Assembly (NCBI GenBank): GCA_027405735.1
Contig: JAPEHQ010000015.1
Location: 186,001 to 250,000 of the forward strand
Length of the DNA stretch: 64,000 nucleotides
From: Mucor racemosus
Lineage: Eukaryota > Mucoromycota > Mucoromycetes > Mucorales > Mucoraceae
Reading direction: 5' to 3'
Notes under the pieces: generated by a model
Told to the model about the DNA's origin: nothing
Seen by the model: only the letters and a program-made list of their open reading frames with translations
Databases searched by the model: none
Shown here: positions 44,195 to 56,290 of the stretch, one piece after another
Layout of the letters: the number at the start of each line of letters is the position of its first letter
Numbering within the stretch: the first letter of the stretch is position 1
Translations under genes and position numbers: made by a program

Positions 44195-46465
44195 AACCGG
44201 TGGATGCAACAATGTTTATGATATCTGAGTGGTAAGTCTAAAACTTAGTATAAATCACCTCTAGCGCAATAATTATAAAGTGAGACTATACCATCATTAA
44301 ATAAACTACGACACAATATTAACATGTATAAAAATTTACAGTAATAAGCTTGAATCAAGTGGGTATAGCATCCTAAATTCTTGAAAAAGTTCTCCAGTAT
44401 TTTAAAATCTCTTATTTTTAAGACTTACAAGGCTTATAAGCGGAATATTAATTTTAAAAATTATTCTTGTCCAGATCATCAATTTTGTCATTTTTCAATT
44501 TTTTTTTTCTGATTTTGCAAATTTAGAGTTAATTATACTACCGATTATAAAAACAGAAAATATACACATATACAAAATTTAGCGCTCTATTTGCTCAATA
44601 AAAAATAACCAACATTTTTATTGTAAAATATTACATGAAAATCCTTTAATCAAAAAACCGTTTTTGGGTCAAAAGTACAGATTTTCATTACTTAACGTTT
44701 AATATTAAGCTTTTATAAAATTTGTATTAGCTATGGCTACAATTTTCTCTCACAATGTAGTATATTTAAACGTTGATTTTGGTATCAAAATTTGATTTTT
44801 CTGTTTTTTGATCAAAATCATGAGTGTTGGTAAGGGTAAAATGAGCCCCAAAAATGTCCGCTACAAAGTCTGAATTTTCAGACCGTATATGGTTAAATAT
44901 AAGAAAAGTTGAAATAAATGCTTTTTTATTTGAAACTTACTGTAGATATACCATAGTATAAGAAACTTAGCTGTTCAGTCTTGCTATGGTCAATTGAGGC
45001 GTCCCTCTACGGGCTCGTTTTTGCAATTTTTAATGAATGTATGATATGAGAGACGGGTTTTCTAGTAGAAAATTTTATGTTTCTATTATAGTAGTAACGT
45101 AGTAGTAACTGATATTGCCTATTTTGCTTAGTTTATATATAGTTCAGGCGCTGTAATGCTGCTTTTACGTTGGCTGAAATGTGCAATAATTCAGCAGGGT
45201 TTCAAATACGCTAAATAATGTAAAGCCTTGAAAATCCTTTTTTACGTGGTGTGTTGTTTCTCTCTTTTTGTTTTCATATTCCAACAATATATTCATTGTT
45301 GGATAAGGCATATCAGACTATCAAGCTGATATTCTTTTCCTGTATCTGAATACGCATTCTAACATAAGGGATTAATGTTTCTAATATAGGTAGCAGTCTA
45401 TGTTGGACACTAGGGTTGCTGTCGAGCCCAGCTTATTCTAATAGATTTGGCTAGCAAAACCCGGCTTGACACCAATACTATTAGAGACCGATATTTTTAT
45501 TTAACAGCATTCTAAGATCAAATATCATTATTTACTATTGTATTGTTGGACTTATTTCTTAATTACCAGATCAAACCGAAGACAATGATATTTATATCTA
45601 CTCAATGAAAACCTAGAACTGGCTACAAACTCACGAAATGTTCCAGAAAAGTGATAAAACTTCAAATGATATAGAAACAAAAAAAAAAGAATAATCTAAT
45701 ATCTTGCCTAATAGCCATAGCTTTGATTATAGCTATACTTGAAAACAAATCTTTTTACATCTGACAATAGTAAACTAAAATAGTAAGTTTAAACAATATT
45801 AATTTATTTGAATTTTATGTGTGATAAAGTAACATCTATAATCTTAGATTTGGCTTGCATATAAATTTAAGCAGTAAGTGTTATTTAAGTTTATGCTCGA
45901 GCAAAAACCATTGTTGCATTAAACATTATAACTATAAGCATATTTACAAATGGTGATAGTTATAAATATATTGGCTCTTGCATGTATTGCTCTACAACAT
46001 CAACAACGCATTGAATTGTATTGTTTATAATCTATATATTAATAAAAGCAAATGCAATTTAAAAACCAATTCCAGTAAAAAAAAAAATGCAATGGAATTT
46101 TGAGAACGGCACGATGATGCTCATGTACAAACCAATTTGTTCCCATACGATCAGCTCATTATGCTCATGGTCAGATTTTATTATTATGCACTAACAGGGA
46201 TAATGGTATGCTTATGGGCAATTCTACTATTATGCACACATGGGATTAGTGTCATGCACATGGACAGAACTTATGATTCTGCACATCATACAGGCTTTTT
46301 GTTATGCTCGTGTGCAGTTTCTTTTGTTGTGCCCATGTGCAACTTGTTATCTTTTTAGCCATATTCAGTGGGCATGCCCAACAACAGCTCAGGCTATAGT
46401 GATACAGCCCACCTGGGCACAACGAAATTATCTTGTGCAGCACAGGTCGGCCGTAGTGAGAGTTA
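44195..46465 (+). repeat. Repeat R1, copy D
   Basis: This starts within the last 34 bp of the dynein remnant (about 44198-44231) and runs to the 'cacaggtcggccgtag' block. It lacks the solo LTRs and SINE found in B and C, so it supplies their empty sites. A small inverted-repeat block at about 45415-45476 (TTGCTGTCGAGCC...GGCTTGACACCAA) replaces sequence at the point where copy C has a different extra block. Confidence 0.8.
44198..44231 (+). pseudogene. Tip of the dynein intermediate-chain remnant (R1 copy D)
   Basis: Only the very end of the exon remnant is left, next to the same GTAAG donor-like site as in copies A, B, C and E. Confidence 0.45.
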
Positions 46466-47784
46466 ATCCACATAATTGCAAAGTTGCAATCTCCCTAAAT
46501 CGCTGTGAAACTGGGAGAATGAAAACATGCACTTTTTAAACTATTTTGTTTGAAATGTTTCCGATATTCTTTGAAAATTTTTATAAAATCAAATAATGGT
46601 TCGAAATTAGATTTTGAAAGTTGCACTTAATGCGCAGTGAATATTATAAGAATACAGTAACATATATCTATTTCATTAGATAACAGCTGCTTTTGAAGGA
46701 ATAGAGCACACGTGTTTGAGTGAAACCACCTCTTCTCCTGCTTAAAAAAAATAAAGCAATTAAAAAAATGTTTGCAATCTATGGATATTGATCCAAATGG
46801 GCTGAAAGTTTCAAAATATATACTACAGCTGTAACAGTATCCATAATTAAAGCTTTAAAATCCCATTGATTTGCTGGTTGGATTGTAGAAATAAAATGTG
46901 CACTTTTTTTGAGTGGAATTTATGGTTTATTAGCAGACCAATTCAAATTAGAAATAGTGCTTAATAAGCCAAATCTAGTATAATACATCGCAATGACAAC
47001 TGCCGAGATTGGTAAGTAAACGTGTCTTTAATGGATAACCAAAGCCGTACTATATTTTGGTTTATATACATCTATTATTTTAAAAAAAGGATACATATTT
47101 AATAACAAAAAGTTGCTAGTTTTCAAATTTCAGAGTATTATTGATTTTTGATGGGGTAATCATTGAAATAAGATATAGGCTAAATTGCGTCGTGTTGGCC
47201 TTAAATCATATTTTGAAACTACAGAAAATCTGTAATTGAGCAATTTACATGTAAATTTATATAAATTAGTTGAAAATCAGATATATCCTGGGTATTCATA
47301 TAATAATGATAAAAGTGTAATGGTGAAAATATAAGTATAAATGTGCGCTAAATAAAACGTATACCAAATTTTTATGTGGTAAAGTCAACCTAATTGCTCT
47401 TGTTAAAGGATTTTTACAGTACAATAAAAATATTCCAGGTTAATTCTTTAATATTTCAAAAGATAAGTATGTTTTTTTTTCTACAATAAAGTATGAAAGT
47501 ATACAACGTTATCTAATTTCCCGGAGTGCTTGGTTCAAAACCAAGACTTCGGGCACCAAAACATTGCCACTGATTCATATCAACTTGGTTTTTATCTCAC
47601 ATACAAGATTCGCAACTGCAATGCACACATAATGAACTGTATATTGCTACCTCTCAAGTCTGATCAGCATTTGTAAAAAAGTATAAATTATTTCATTGAT
47701 TGTATACATACAAAATTATTATGCTAAAAAAAACACAGGAGAGATATCCCTTTTATTTATTTAATTTAATTGTTTTTCTTTTAT
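46466..47784. other. Gene-free spacer with a strong hairpin
   Basis: AT-rich with no gene. The region around 46780-46870 weakly resembles the R2 end. A GC-richer hairpin lies at 47520-47553. Confidence 0.45.
47520..47553. repeat. Two-part hairpin (34 nt)
   Basis: An inner stem CTTGGTT/AACCAAG closes a CAA loop. An outer stem CCCGGAGT/ACTTCGGG pairs with one G-T or mismatch position. It is GC-rich in an AT-rich neighbourhood and about 230 bp beyond the stop of RPS1 on the opposite side. Confidence 0.6.
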
Positions 47785-48977
47785 TTAAACAGAAGCTTGG
47801 ATAGCGGGTTCAACGAAATCCTTGGAAGCCTTAGCACCAGTATCATCACCAGCGGCAGCAGCACCACCGTGGAGGGCCAAAAGAGCAGAGACATCGAACT
47901 TGGGAGCCTTGAGAATCTTGACCTTACGAGTGTAAGTGTTTTGGAGAGGGTAAATACCTTGACAGGCCTTCTCGATACGGACAGCAATAGCGTCTTGAGC
48001 AGATTGAGAAGCGCTGGAGGTAACCTTAGCAACGAGTTCCTTAAGGTCACAAGCAACGGCCTCCTCAGTCATGATCTCAAACATCTTTTTACGGATTTGA
48101 CGGATTTGAGCAGCTTGAGCGTAGGTGGTCTTCTTGATTTGGTTACGACGACGAGAAGTGAAGGAGACAGTGAAGAGACGAACAAGATAACCATCGGTAG
48201 TCTTGACATCAACGAAAGCCTCAATCAAAGATTGCCACTTCTTGACCATGGAGCGGAGCTTATCAGTGGTCATATCCATGCGGTAGAAGTTGGTAAGACA
48301 GTTCTTGCCTTGGATTTCATCAACCTTCAATTGGATCTTACGGAAAGAGCGAGACTCATCCTTGGAAAGATCACCAAGAGACATCTCAACAACACGACCT
48401 TGAAGAGAGTCGTTGGCGTTACGGAGACCTTGGGTACGGTTGACAAGAGTCTTACCGACTTGACGGACGTCGAACATGGAAGGAGCCTTGATGTCATACC
48501 AATCCTTACGGGTGAAGGGGTCAACGCTAAAATGAAAGAAAAATGTTAAATCACATTGTCGATTTTATAATGTAGCATGAGCGAGTGAGTGAAAGAGTGA
48601 AATATGAAGAAAGGACATGTTCATAATAACAATTGTGTGAGCGCCGACCACTATTATCATATATAAATGTTGGATATTCTCTACTGCAGAACATTGTATA
48701 TCATTGGATTGTTTTTCCTGAATGTCTATGGCTTTGCATGTGCTCAACAATTTGTAAAGTCTAAATTTGACCATATCCGTTCTCTAAATTTTCCATCACA
48801 CTCAAATCTCGCTAAAATGTATTTTCAATGTTACTTACACCTTCTTCTTCAAACCCTTCTTTCCTTTACTAAGGCGCTTGTTCTTGCCAACAGCTATTTG
48901 ATAAAAATGAACAGATTAGCATATCTGGATTGATGTCTTTCAGTTGCGTGATGGATGGATGGTTGATACATACCCAT
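47785..48977 (-). CDS. RPS1: 40S ribosomal protein S1 / eS1 (S3a family, 266 aa)
   Basis: This is a structural component of the cytosolic small ribosomal subunit near the mRNA exit. Minus-strand exons are 48974-48977 (ATGG only), 48839-48893 and 47785-48526. The protein starts [20 protein letters not shown], followed by [35 protein letters not shown]-like [12 protein letters not shown], and [20 protein letters not shown]. It then has the basic [16 protein letters not shown] and ends in an Ala/Gly-rich tail. The 312-bp second intron is unusually long for this window (most are 50-65 bp). I searched it for C/D snoRNA boxes and found none. Codon use is strongly biased to C-ending codons, as expected for a ribosomal protein gene. 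Confidence 0.95.
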
Positions 48978-49471
48978 ATTGTCGATTAAAAAGAGGGATC
49001 GATAGGTTCAGTGAGCTGTCAGCCTATTTCCTCCAATGTTCAACGCTGTTTGAAAAAAAAAAGATGCAAATGAGTTGTTATCGAGTCACGACCGGAAAGA
49101 TTGCTCTGAACATGTATGTCTTTACAAGGCAAATACTCGACATGTAACAAGGATTGAGACGAGATTTTTTCATAGTTGCATAGCTAAGAATTTAAACTAG
49201 TATATTCTCGGATATCTTAGTACACAAATTTGATTGTGAAGCTCAATTGAACTTTCAAGTGATTGTATATATGATTCAGAAAATTGCGAGTCCGGTCCGC
49301 AGATCATAAAATGTGTGGTTTATATCTCCTCTTTAGCCCAGAAAGACATAGCAAAAGTTACGCAGCAAAAGAGATCGGAGGGATAAAAATTAGGGCAGCA
49401 ATTTTATATCAGTAGAGGAGCTGTGGCAAAGTAGTTAGAATCCCTCTCTTTGTAGATTATCATCATCCAAT
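48978..49471. promoter_or_regulatory. Shared divergent promoter of RPS1 and RPS30
   Basis: 494 bp separate the start codons of two small-subunit ribosomal protein genes. TTAGGGC (49390-49396, reverse GCCCTAA) matches the telobox/Tbf1-type site used in ribosomal-protein promoters of several fungal lineages. A second TTTAGCCC lies at about 49333-49340. Factor binding is inferred. Confidence 0.5.
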
Positions 49472-49793
49472 ATGGTAAGCATCGACATAAACATCCATCC
49501 ATCTATCATCAATACTAATACATATAATCGAAATTATAGGGTAAAGTTCACGGTTCTCTTGCTCGTGCCGGTAAGGTCAAGTCTCAATGTCCCAAAGTCG
49601 CTAAACAAGAAAAGAAGAAGCCCAAGACTGGTCGCGCCAAGAAGAGACAAGTCTATAAGTAAGTTATATTGGATGTGAGAGAGATTTGTTTGATATTAAC
49701 AATGCTTTACTTAACAGCCGTCGTTTCGTTAACGTCACCACTCAAGTTGGTGGTAAGCGTAGAATGAACCCTGCTCCTACTGCTGGTCCTTAA
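49472..49793 (+). CDS. RPS30: 40S ribosomal protein S30 / eS30 (65 aa)
   Basis: Exons are 49472-49474 (ATG alone), 49540-49658 and 49718-49793. The mature protein is [20 protein letters not shown], then [20 protein letters not shown] and [20 protein letters not shown], the near-invariant eS30 sequence. No ubiquitin-like (FUBI) domain precedes it, so this is the stand-alone form found in yeasts rather than the animal FAU fusion. It is divergent from RPS1. The start exon holding only the start codon resembles those of calmodulin, RPS1 and NDUFB7 here. Confidence 0.96.
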
Positions 49794-51666
49794 GTTAGTT
49801 CAACTTGAAGAAACCAAACAAAAAAGCATTCAACTTCTAAAATAAATAATATTTTCAACATTATGAAGAATTTATTACTATAAAAAATTGGAATAAAAAA
49901 TTACGACATATATCTGTGTGATATTATTCTACAAAAAGAAAAAATTGGTTAATTGGGAAGGAAATTACTTTGTGCATAATTTGAGTTATCGATGAAATGA
50001 GGGTTGATTACAACCACTTTTAATTTCCATGTGTTTGTGACAATAACAATGCGGTTTGATACAAATGGTACCCAGATGTTTTGTCTATCTTGCATTCTAA
50101 TGCTTGATCTGGCCATTTTCTTGGCTAGAACCATTTTCACTCAAAGCATTTGGTACAACCATAATGATGATTGATGGTTGTCATTTATCCGCAATCTTAA
50201 TTTAATGGGTTAAGCACATTTACCAGTGTAGTGGTTCCATGTGGATGATGGAATAAATATTCCTGAGTAGGACTAATAAAAGTCTTTAAAATTATGTGTA
50301 CCCTAAACTTTCATGCACATCTAGGAAACAAATATCCGCACAAGCATTTTAATCCATCCAAAAAAACCTTGACATCGAAATCAAGTATTGAATGTTCAAT
50401 CAGGTTTGAGCGCATCGATATTTAATTGATTGCACTTGGGATAAAAATAGCTGGGCCCTTTGAGATTTGGTTGCTATACAGATATATAATGTCGGCCCCT
50501 GGTTTCTAGGATCACATTTGTCTATTAATAGTATTTCTTTTTCCTGGTTGCCATGGAGTTATTGCATCTTTACATGATGTTATTTGACGTGGGACCGATA
50601 CACTGTACTCATATATACTTATATATACACGATATGTACACTTAACTGGAGTGATTGTTAACGTGATTAACTATTGAGAAAAGTGTCAGTTAAGTCATAC
50701 AAACAAAATCTCAACTAAACAGCGAAAAATAGTATCAAAAGAGACTAGAACAATTTGTGCCAATTTTGTTTATCACGAAATGTAAACTTTGTACCCTAAA
50801 GCTTATATAAATTTTATAAAGTTTCTTTTACAATCGAAGTTGACAATAAATCTGGCCATTGTGCATCTAGTTTTGTAGATAGTGATCGAAATGCTGCTTA
50901 TTTGAATGAATCTGCTATTACTTTCATTATTCATCAATGTTGATTGATAATAGAATAATTTCTAGCTGCATGCTCATGGTTATTGATTCGGAATTCCGTC
51001 ACCGGCCAGACAAATTAGGTAAAATACAAAATGTCTGAAAATGTTATTAAATGCAAAAAAAAAAAACTCTTGAGTTAATAGCACATGTTGTAAAATGTAT
51101 TTATAATATGAAATTGCAATGTTCATATTGGAAAATTAGAGAAACAATTCTTTAAAAATATATAAAAGCAATCTTACTGCGTTAGAAAGTGCGACTTTTT
51201 TCTCGTCAATCAATAAGTTTTTGCTTGATAGAACTATCTAATTTGTTTAATGAAATTGTATGCATGTGTGTTTTTCAATATAATGCTGGAGAAATTAAAA
51301 ATTATATCTTACTTCAACCATTACGTGCGCTAAAATCAAAAGGCCAAATGTATGTTTCAAATTGAAAAATGCTAATATCGACAGTTAATTGGCACCATAT
51401 GGTAATCTGACATTGATGCATACCATAATAAGTTCTCCCCCCCCCCCCCATCATTTAATTTCTATAGTGTTACCTTAATATATGCAATGGGACAATATTT
51501 TATTATTTTCTAGTGTACGGTTTCAGGTTTATAACTAAAAATAATATGCTGTCTACAGCTGCCGTTTAATTTTATTTAGGTGAGAAATAATAAACTTGTA
51601 CAAATTACTATACTCGGGTTTAACCGAATTACGATTACGATCTGTTCACGATCTAAATCTGATGAC
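49794..51666. other. Gene-free spacer
   Basis: An ORF at 49949-50140 (minus) has no recognisable motif and lies in the RPS30 downstream region, so it is not called. A 13-nt poly(C) run lies at about 51437-51449, notable in such AT-rich DNA. No repeats shared with the rest of the window were seen. Confidence 0.4.
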
Positions 51667-51668
51667 TA

Positions 51669-52972
51669 CAGTCTGGGTTACTAATGCTTCATCCAAAAAA
51701 AAAAAACTTAAAAAAAATGAACACCTATTTTCAAATTTGGTTTGGTCTTTATTACAAGGCTCTGATGGTTTTATACACTTTGTCAAAAATAATATACATA
51801 TGTTTATTACTTGAAAATAAAAATAAAATAACAAAATTAATATTTTGTTGCTTCTCCCTTGCTATCTATAATTGCCTGGCATCTTTTGGGCATACTTTCA
51901 ATTAACTTGGCAGCGAACTCAACATCAATGTCCTCCCAAGCGACGAGAAGTTCCCGTCGAAGGTCTTTGGTATTATTGATTAAATATTTTTGGCTACGTA
52001 ATTTACGAGCGAGCTTGCTCCAAACATGTTCAATGGGGTTGAGATCAGGACTTTGTGATGGCCAGTTCTCCATAACATTCATTGAATGTGATCCCCCTGA
52101 AACATGAAATCATTACCTTCATTTCGATGTAAGCCTTGAGCCCAGGGAATGTAGTGTTACGACAATACATCGATATATGATTCTTGATTCATATTTTCGC
52201 CAATAAAGACTAAAGATACAACCCCCCCCTTCCCGAGCCCAAAAAAAGACCAAACCATCAAACTACCACCACCAACTTTTACCGAGCGTAATATATGGCA
52301 GCTCTCATACTTTTCACCTTGTTTTCTTAAAACTAATGGCGTACCATCATTGCCACAAATACGAAATCTCGACTCATCAGACTAAATCATTTGTCTCCAT
52401 TGCTCATTAGACCAATTGATATGAAATTTTGCCCATTTCAGTCTATTATTTTTTTTATGTTCCTCTGTCAGTTTGGGTTTAACAGCAGGTTTGTAATATT
52501 TAAAGCCCAACTTTCTTATCCATTTTCTTGTTGTCGAGCAAGAGACATTTTTTCCCATCATTCTGAGTTGCCCCGTAATGGTTTCTAATGTCTGGAAGGG
52601 ATCTCTCCTTATTATTCACTCCAAGTGACGTTGCGTATAGCCAAAGGTAGATGGTCTTCCAGTACTTTTTCTTGTTAAAGTAATGCCAGTTTGATCTCCT
52701 CTGGATATGATACTTTGGACTGTAGGACGCTTTATATCAATCATAGTAGAAATGTCATATTGACTAAATCCAAGCTGTTTTAAATAAAAAATGGCTCCGA
52801 GCTTCATTTTTTTTACATCTTGTTTGGTTCCTGTTGGATCTCGCAATTTTTTGATGTTAATTTCAAAAGTTTTGGACATTGTTTTATTAATAAAGAAAGT
52901 GATTGAAAGAAAAGTATAGCCAAAAAAAATAGAAAAAATAAAGAATGGATGAAACGTTAGTAACCCCGACTG
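51669..52972 (-). mobile_element. Complete Tc1/mariner element with inverted repeats (1304 bp)
   Basis: The terminal inverted repeats are about 27 bp: left CAGTCTGGGTTACTAATGCT (51669 on), right the complement of CAGTCGGGGTTACTAACGTT (ending 52972). Both are immediately flanked by TA (51667-51668 and 52973-52974). The transposase on the minus strand is broken. Size, TA duplication and transposase type all agree with the Tc1 branch. Confidence 0.92.
51837..52879 (-). pseudogene. Tc1-type DDE transposase, inactivated
   Basis: The N-terminal open part (52616-52879) has a helix-turn-helix: LKQLGFSQYDISTMIDIKRP and VQSIISRGDQTG. The middle reads TRKWIRKLGFKYYKPAVKPK, then the first catalytic aspartate in SDESRFRICGND. 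The second is in FMFQGDHI, and the C-terminal piece is NWPSQSPDLNPIEHVWSKLA with the catalytic glutamate (DD34E type). In-frame stops follow the GYTQRHLE block, precede SDESRF, and follow the YIDVLS block. A frameshift near 52090 separates the second aspartate from the C-terminus. It cannot make a full protein. Confidence 0.9.
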
Positions 52973-52974
52973 TA

Positions 52975-54817
52975 TATATCGTAAATCTAGGATATCGATC
53001 GAGACGTTTTAAACCTGTAATTAATGAAAAAAAAGTGCAATTTTCAATTGTTTCAAAAAAGAGTACAACGATAAACCTTAATTTTTTAGTGGAAAAAAGG
53101 ATTCTGCAACTTTACTAAACAATATGAAATTTGGTTAAACCTTTAGTCATCTTTATAAATACGTTAAACATTACTGTATCTATTACATATTACAACGTAT
53201 GATGTTTTCAGGTGCACCAAAAGAAAGAATAAGTTTTCTGACTTTTTGTATATTTCTTATAACCAGATATGCATAACTTGAGATCATTCAAGTGCGGGAA
53301 AAAGGAACGCATTTGCAAAGAACAGGTGATTTTTTTTTTTTTTCATTTTTCTGATTCTAAAAAGAAAAGCTTATTTTAATGAATTGGTAATGTACAAGAC
53401 TTAATCAATCAATCAATCCAATCAAATCATTTATTCTTTTGAACAATATAATAAAATCATATAGGGATTGCGTCGAAACAAAAAAAAAAGAAGCTATTTT
53501 TGCCCTACATGTTTCTCGTTTTATCTTCCCGATACATCCAATCATAGAGAACAAGTATAAATGTACGACAAAGAGTAGCTTGAAATCCGTGTGTCATGCT
53601 GTAACACCAGCTTCATATTGAATTTTCATGACTAAATATAGAATTCGAAGCAAGTGCAGTATTTCTAGTCGATTCCAGTCTAATTTACAAAAAAGGAGAT
53701 GGGCGCTACATTTAAAGTAAAAAACGATATATCAGAGATACCATCTGATTTCCTACCATCAAAACATATTGAATCGAAATAAAATAAAAAGTTGTATATC
53801 AGATGTATGAAAATATATAGGAATAAAATTGTACTACAATAGACCGTTTCACTTTTTTTTTTCTAATATTATAAACATACATCGCCGTATCTTTCATCCG
53901 TTTAAATTGGAGAAATTCTGTCATTGAATTATTATTGATCTTCAGGGAAATATGCCCAAACAAACCTAATAAATCATGTTTAAAATCAGATGCCCCGCCT
54001 TTCGGGTTTCTCCCAATCAAGCTTGATAATTTACAAATTTGAATTCGTTATAAAATCATTGAAATCAAAAAAGGCATTAATTTAGTGCAATCAATACATG
54101 ATGAGCAAGTATGGTTAAATCAATAAAAAAAAAAATAAAAAAAAAAAAACTAAAAAAAACATGAATCAACAAAACATTTCTGATGATTTTAACTGTGAAA
54201 CCAAAAGTATTAGATTTTGACCAAGGTAAAGGAGCACCATACAAAATCTAATAGAATTAGTTCTATTAGCATTTGAATATTACACTAAAAAAATTCTTAA
54301 ACATTGGAAAAAAAAGTAGTGGTCGTCTTTCAATAGTGAAACAAGCACCACATCATTAATAATAATCTGGGGGATGGTGGGGGGGAGGTCTATTGTGTAT
54401 ATATAGTACTTGATATCAAGACTCCCAATATGGAGACATGTCCGAGAGTGCTCTTTGTTTGTTACCTTTTTATTTTCAGTGATACCGCATATTCTCCCCT
54501 TTTATTTTGCCTCCATTTCATGAAATCTCTCTAGATAAAGATCCGAAACTGAACCCTAAGAAGGAGCCAAGTGCTTAAACCCAAGATTTTTAGTTCTCAG
54601 TCTGTACCTGAAACATACGCCAACCTTTGATAGGGTATATCTATAGCGAATTCAATAATATTGGTTACCAAGTATAATTGCAGCAAGACATGAAAAAAAA
54701 AATATATATATATATACAACGTCCCTTTATTTATTTTTTATTTTTTTTTACTCCTTGAATTGCTTGTTTTCTTTCCTCTTTTTCACTTTTACTTTATATC
54801 CATATATACCTTAAATC
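52975..54817. other. Gene-free spacer before the F-box gene
   Basis: No coding exon with conserved sequence. It has poly(A)/(T) tracts and short ATCA repeats (about 53405-53430), and CATATATACC near the F-box start. ORFs at 53439-53621 and 53799-54020 show no motif. Confidence 0.4.
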
Positions 54818-54924
54818 ATGTTTCCAAATCCTGTTCTTCAACAAGTATTTGCCTATTTACCATTACCTGATAGACTGAGAGCGTCAAGGTAAAATTAAAT
54901 CCAACAAGGCTATCAACATGAATT

Positions 54925-54956
<32 letters not shown>

Positions 54957-56290
54957 CAATTTATAGAGTTTCTCGTAGATGGTATTATAACTGTAATGAC
55001 CCTCATTTGTATCAAGATGTCGTTTTAAAAGGTCTTGAATTCAATACACTCTTGCTGGCCATGCAGCGTATTGTTCAAATCGGTCCTCGTATTAGAAGCA
55101 TTACAATTGAAGGATGTTTCTCTGAATTCATTCAAAATACAGTCGTACCTGTTCAATTCTCAAATCAGCCCCCCAACAGGCCTTTATTATTTTCACATAT
55201 CAGAGCCCTTCAACCTGCTCGTAGAAGACAGGAATATTTGAAAAATGGCTTTGAACTTCACAATCATTTCTCTGATATTTTCTCTCAAATGATGGAACTT
55301 GGTCATTCAACTCTTCACACCATTAAAATTATCAACTGCGATTTAGATTTCGAAATGACTGAACTTTTTTGCGCTATTGCATGCAATGCCAGCTCTCTCA
55401 GTACATTTCATTACGTTAATAACGGTGACAAAGGTCTTCATTCATCTGGGTTATTACAAGCTATTGTATCTGGTAGTCCTAAAATGCGACATTTCCGTGG
55501 TTTACATGCTAGTATGAATGATGTTGTTCTTATGACAATGGCAAGACATTGGCCTTTATTGGAATCTTTGACGCTTTGTAGTATCAAATCGAAAGATGTC
55601 CTTGAATTAACTGGCCTTATTAGCGAAGATGGCCATGAGCTTCGTGGTGCTTCTCCCACAGGTACAATTTCAAGTCGCGCATTCTGGGAACTTCTCTGCA
55701 AATGTAAGAATCTGCGTACACTGGAAGTACATGATTTGGCTTGTGTTACAAACAGGGATCTGGCTCTTTATAATTCATTACGTGATGCTTTACAAAACCA
55801 ACGAACAAAATTCGCAAGAGAAAACAATAAGCGTCATTTCAGGCCTTATGATACCCATTATTTAAAGCACACATATCACCATAAACATAGTAAAAGACAT
55901 CACCATTATCATCACCATCATCATCAACAACAACTTTATCAGTTTCAACAACAAAAATCATTAGATACCTCACAATTTGATCTTCCTGGCTCTTCTTTAC
56001 GCAATCTTAGAGTTACTAAATTCATTACAACACCATTATCTACACCTGGTTTCTTTGATATTACAAAATTATTTCCAAATTTAGATCGTTTCGAGTATGC
56101 CACCAACTTTCACACATTTAACAATCAATTTGAAGGTGTTACACCTGAAATGTATGAAGCTGAAAGAGCTACTGTTGCTAGTTTCATGAACACACAAAAA
56201 TCATTGGTTTATGATGGTCAATGGAATGAACCCATTACTACTGAACAACGTCTTATGGCTGGTATGACAACCAGATCAAGTGAACAATAA
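54818..56290 (+). CDS. F-box protein with LRR-like body (464 aa)
   Basis: Exons are 54818-54888 and 54967-56290; the 78-bp intron contains a run of about 27 T. The N-terminus MFPNPVLQQVFAYLPLPDRL-RASRVSRRWYYN is a standard F-box (LP.D.....VSRRW). F-box proteins dock on Skp1 in SCF ubiquitin ligases. The body has irregular leucine-rich segments (IRSITIEGCFSEF, HTIKIINCDLDFEM, LESLTLCSIKSKDVL, LRTLEVHDLAC) typical of substrate-recognising LRRs in Mucoromycota F-box proteins. A His/Gln-rich insert (HHHYHHHHHQQQLYQFQQQ) interrupts the repeats. The substrate is unknown. Confidence 0.85.

Noticed and set aside
47770..48549. 259-aa plus-strand ORF over RPS1
   Set aside because: It is the reverse complement of a strongly codon-biased ribosomal protein gene and has no conserved pattern.
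48527..48838. snoRNA in the long RPS1 intron
   Set aside because: No paired C (RTGATGA) and D (CTGA) boxes were found on either strand by eye.
49949..50140. 63-aa minus-strand ORF after RPS30
   Set aside because: No recognisable family, no splice context, ordinary length for chance ORFs here.
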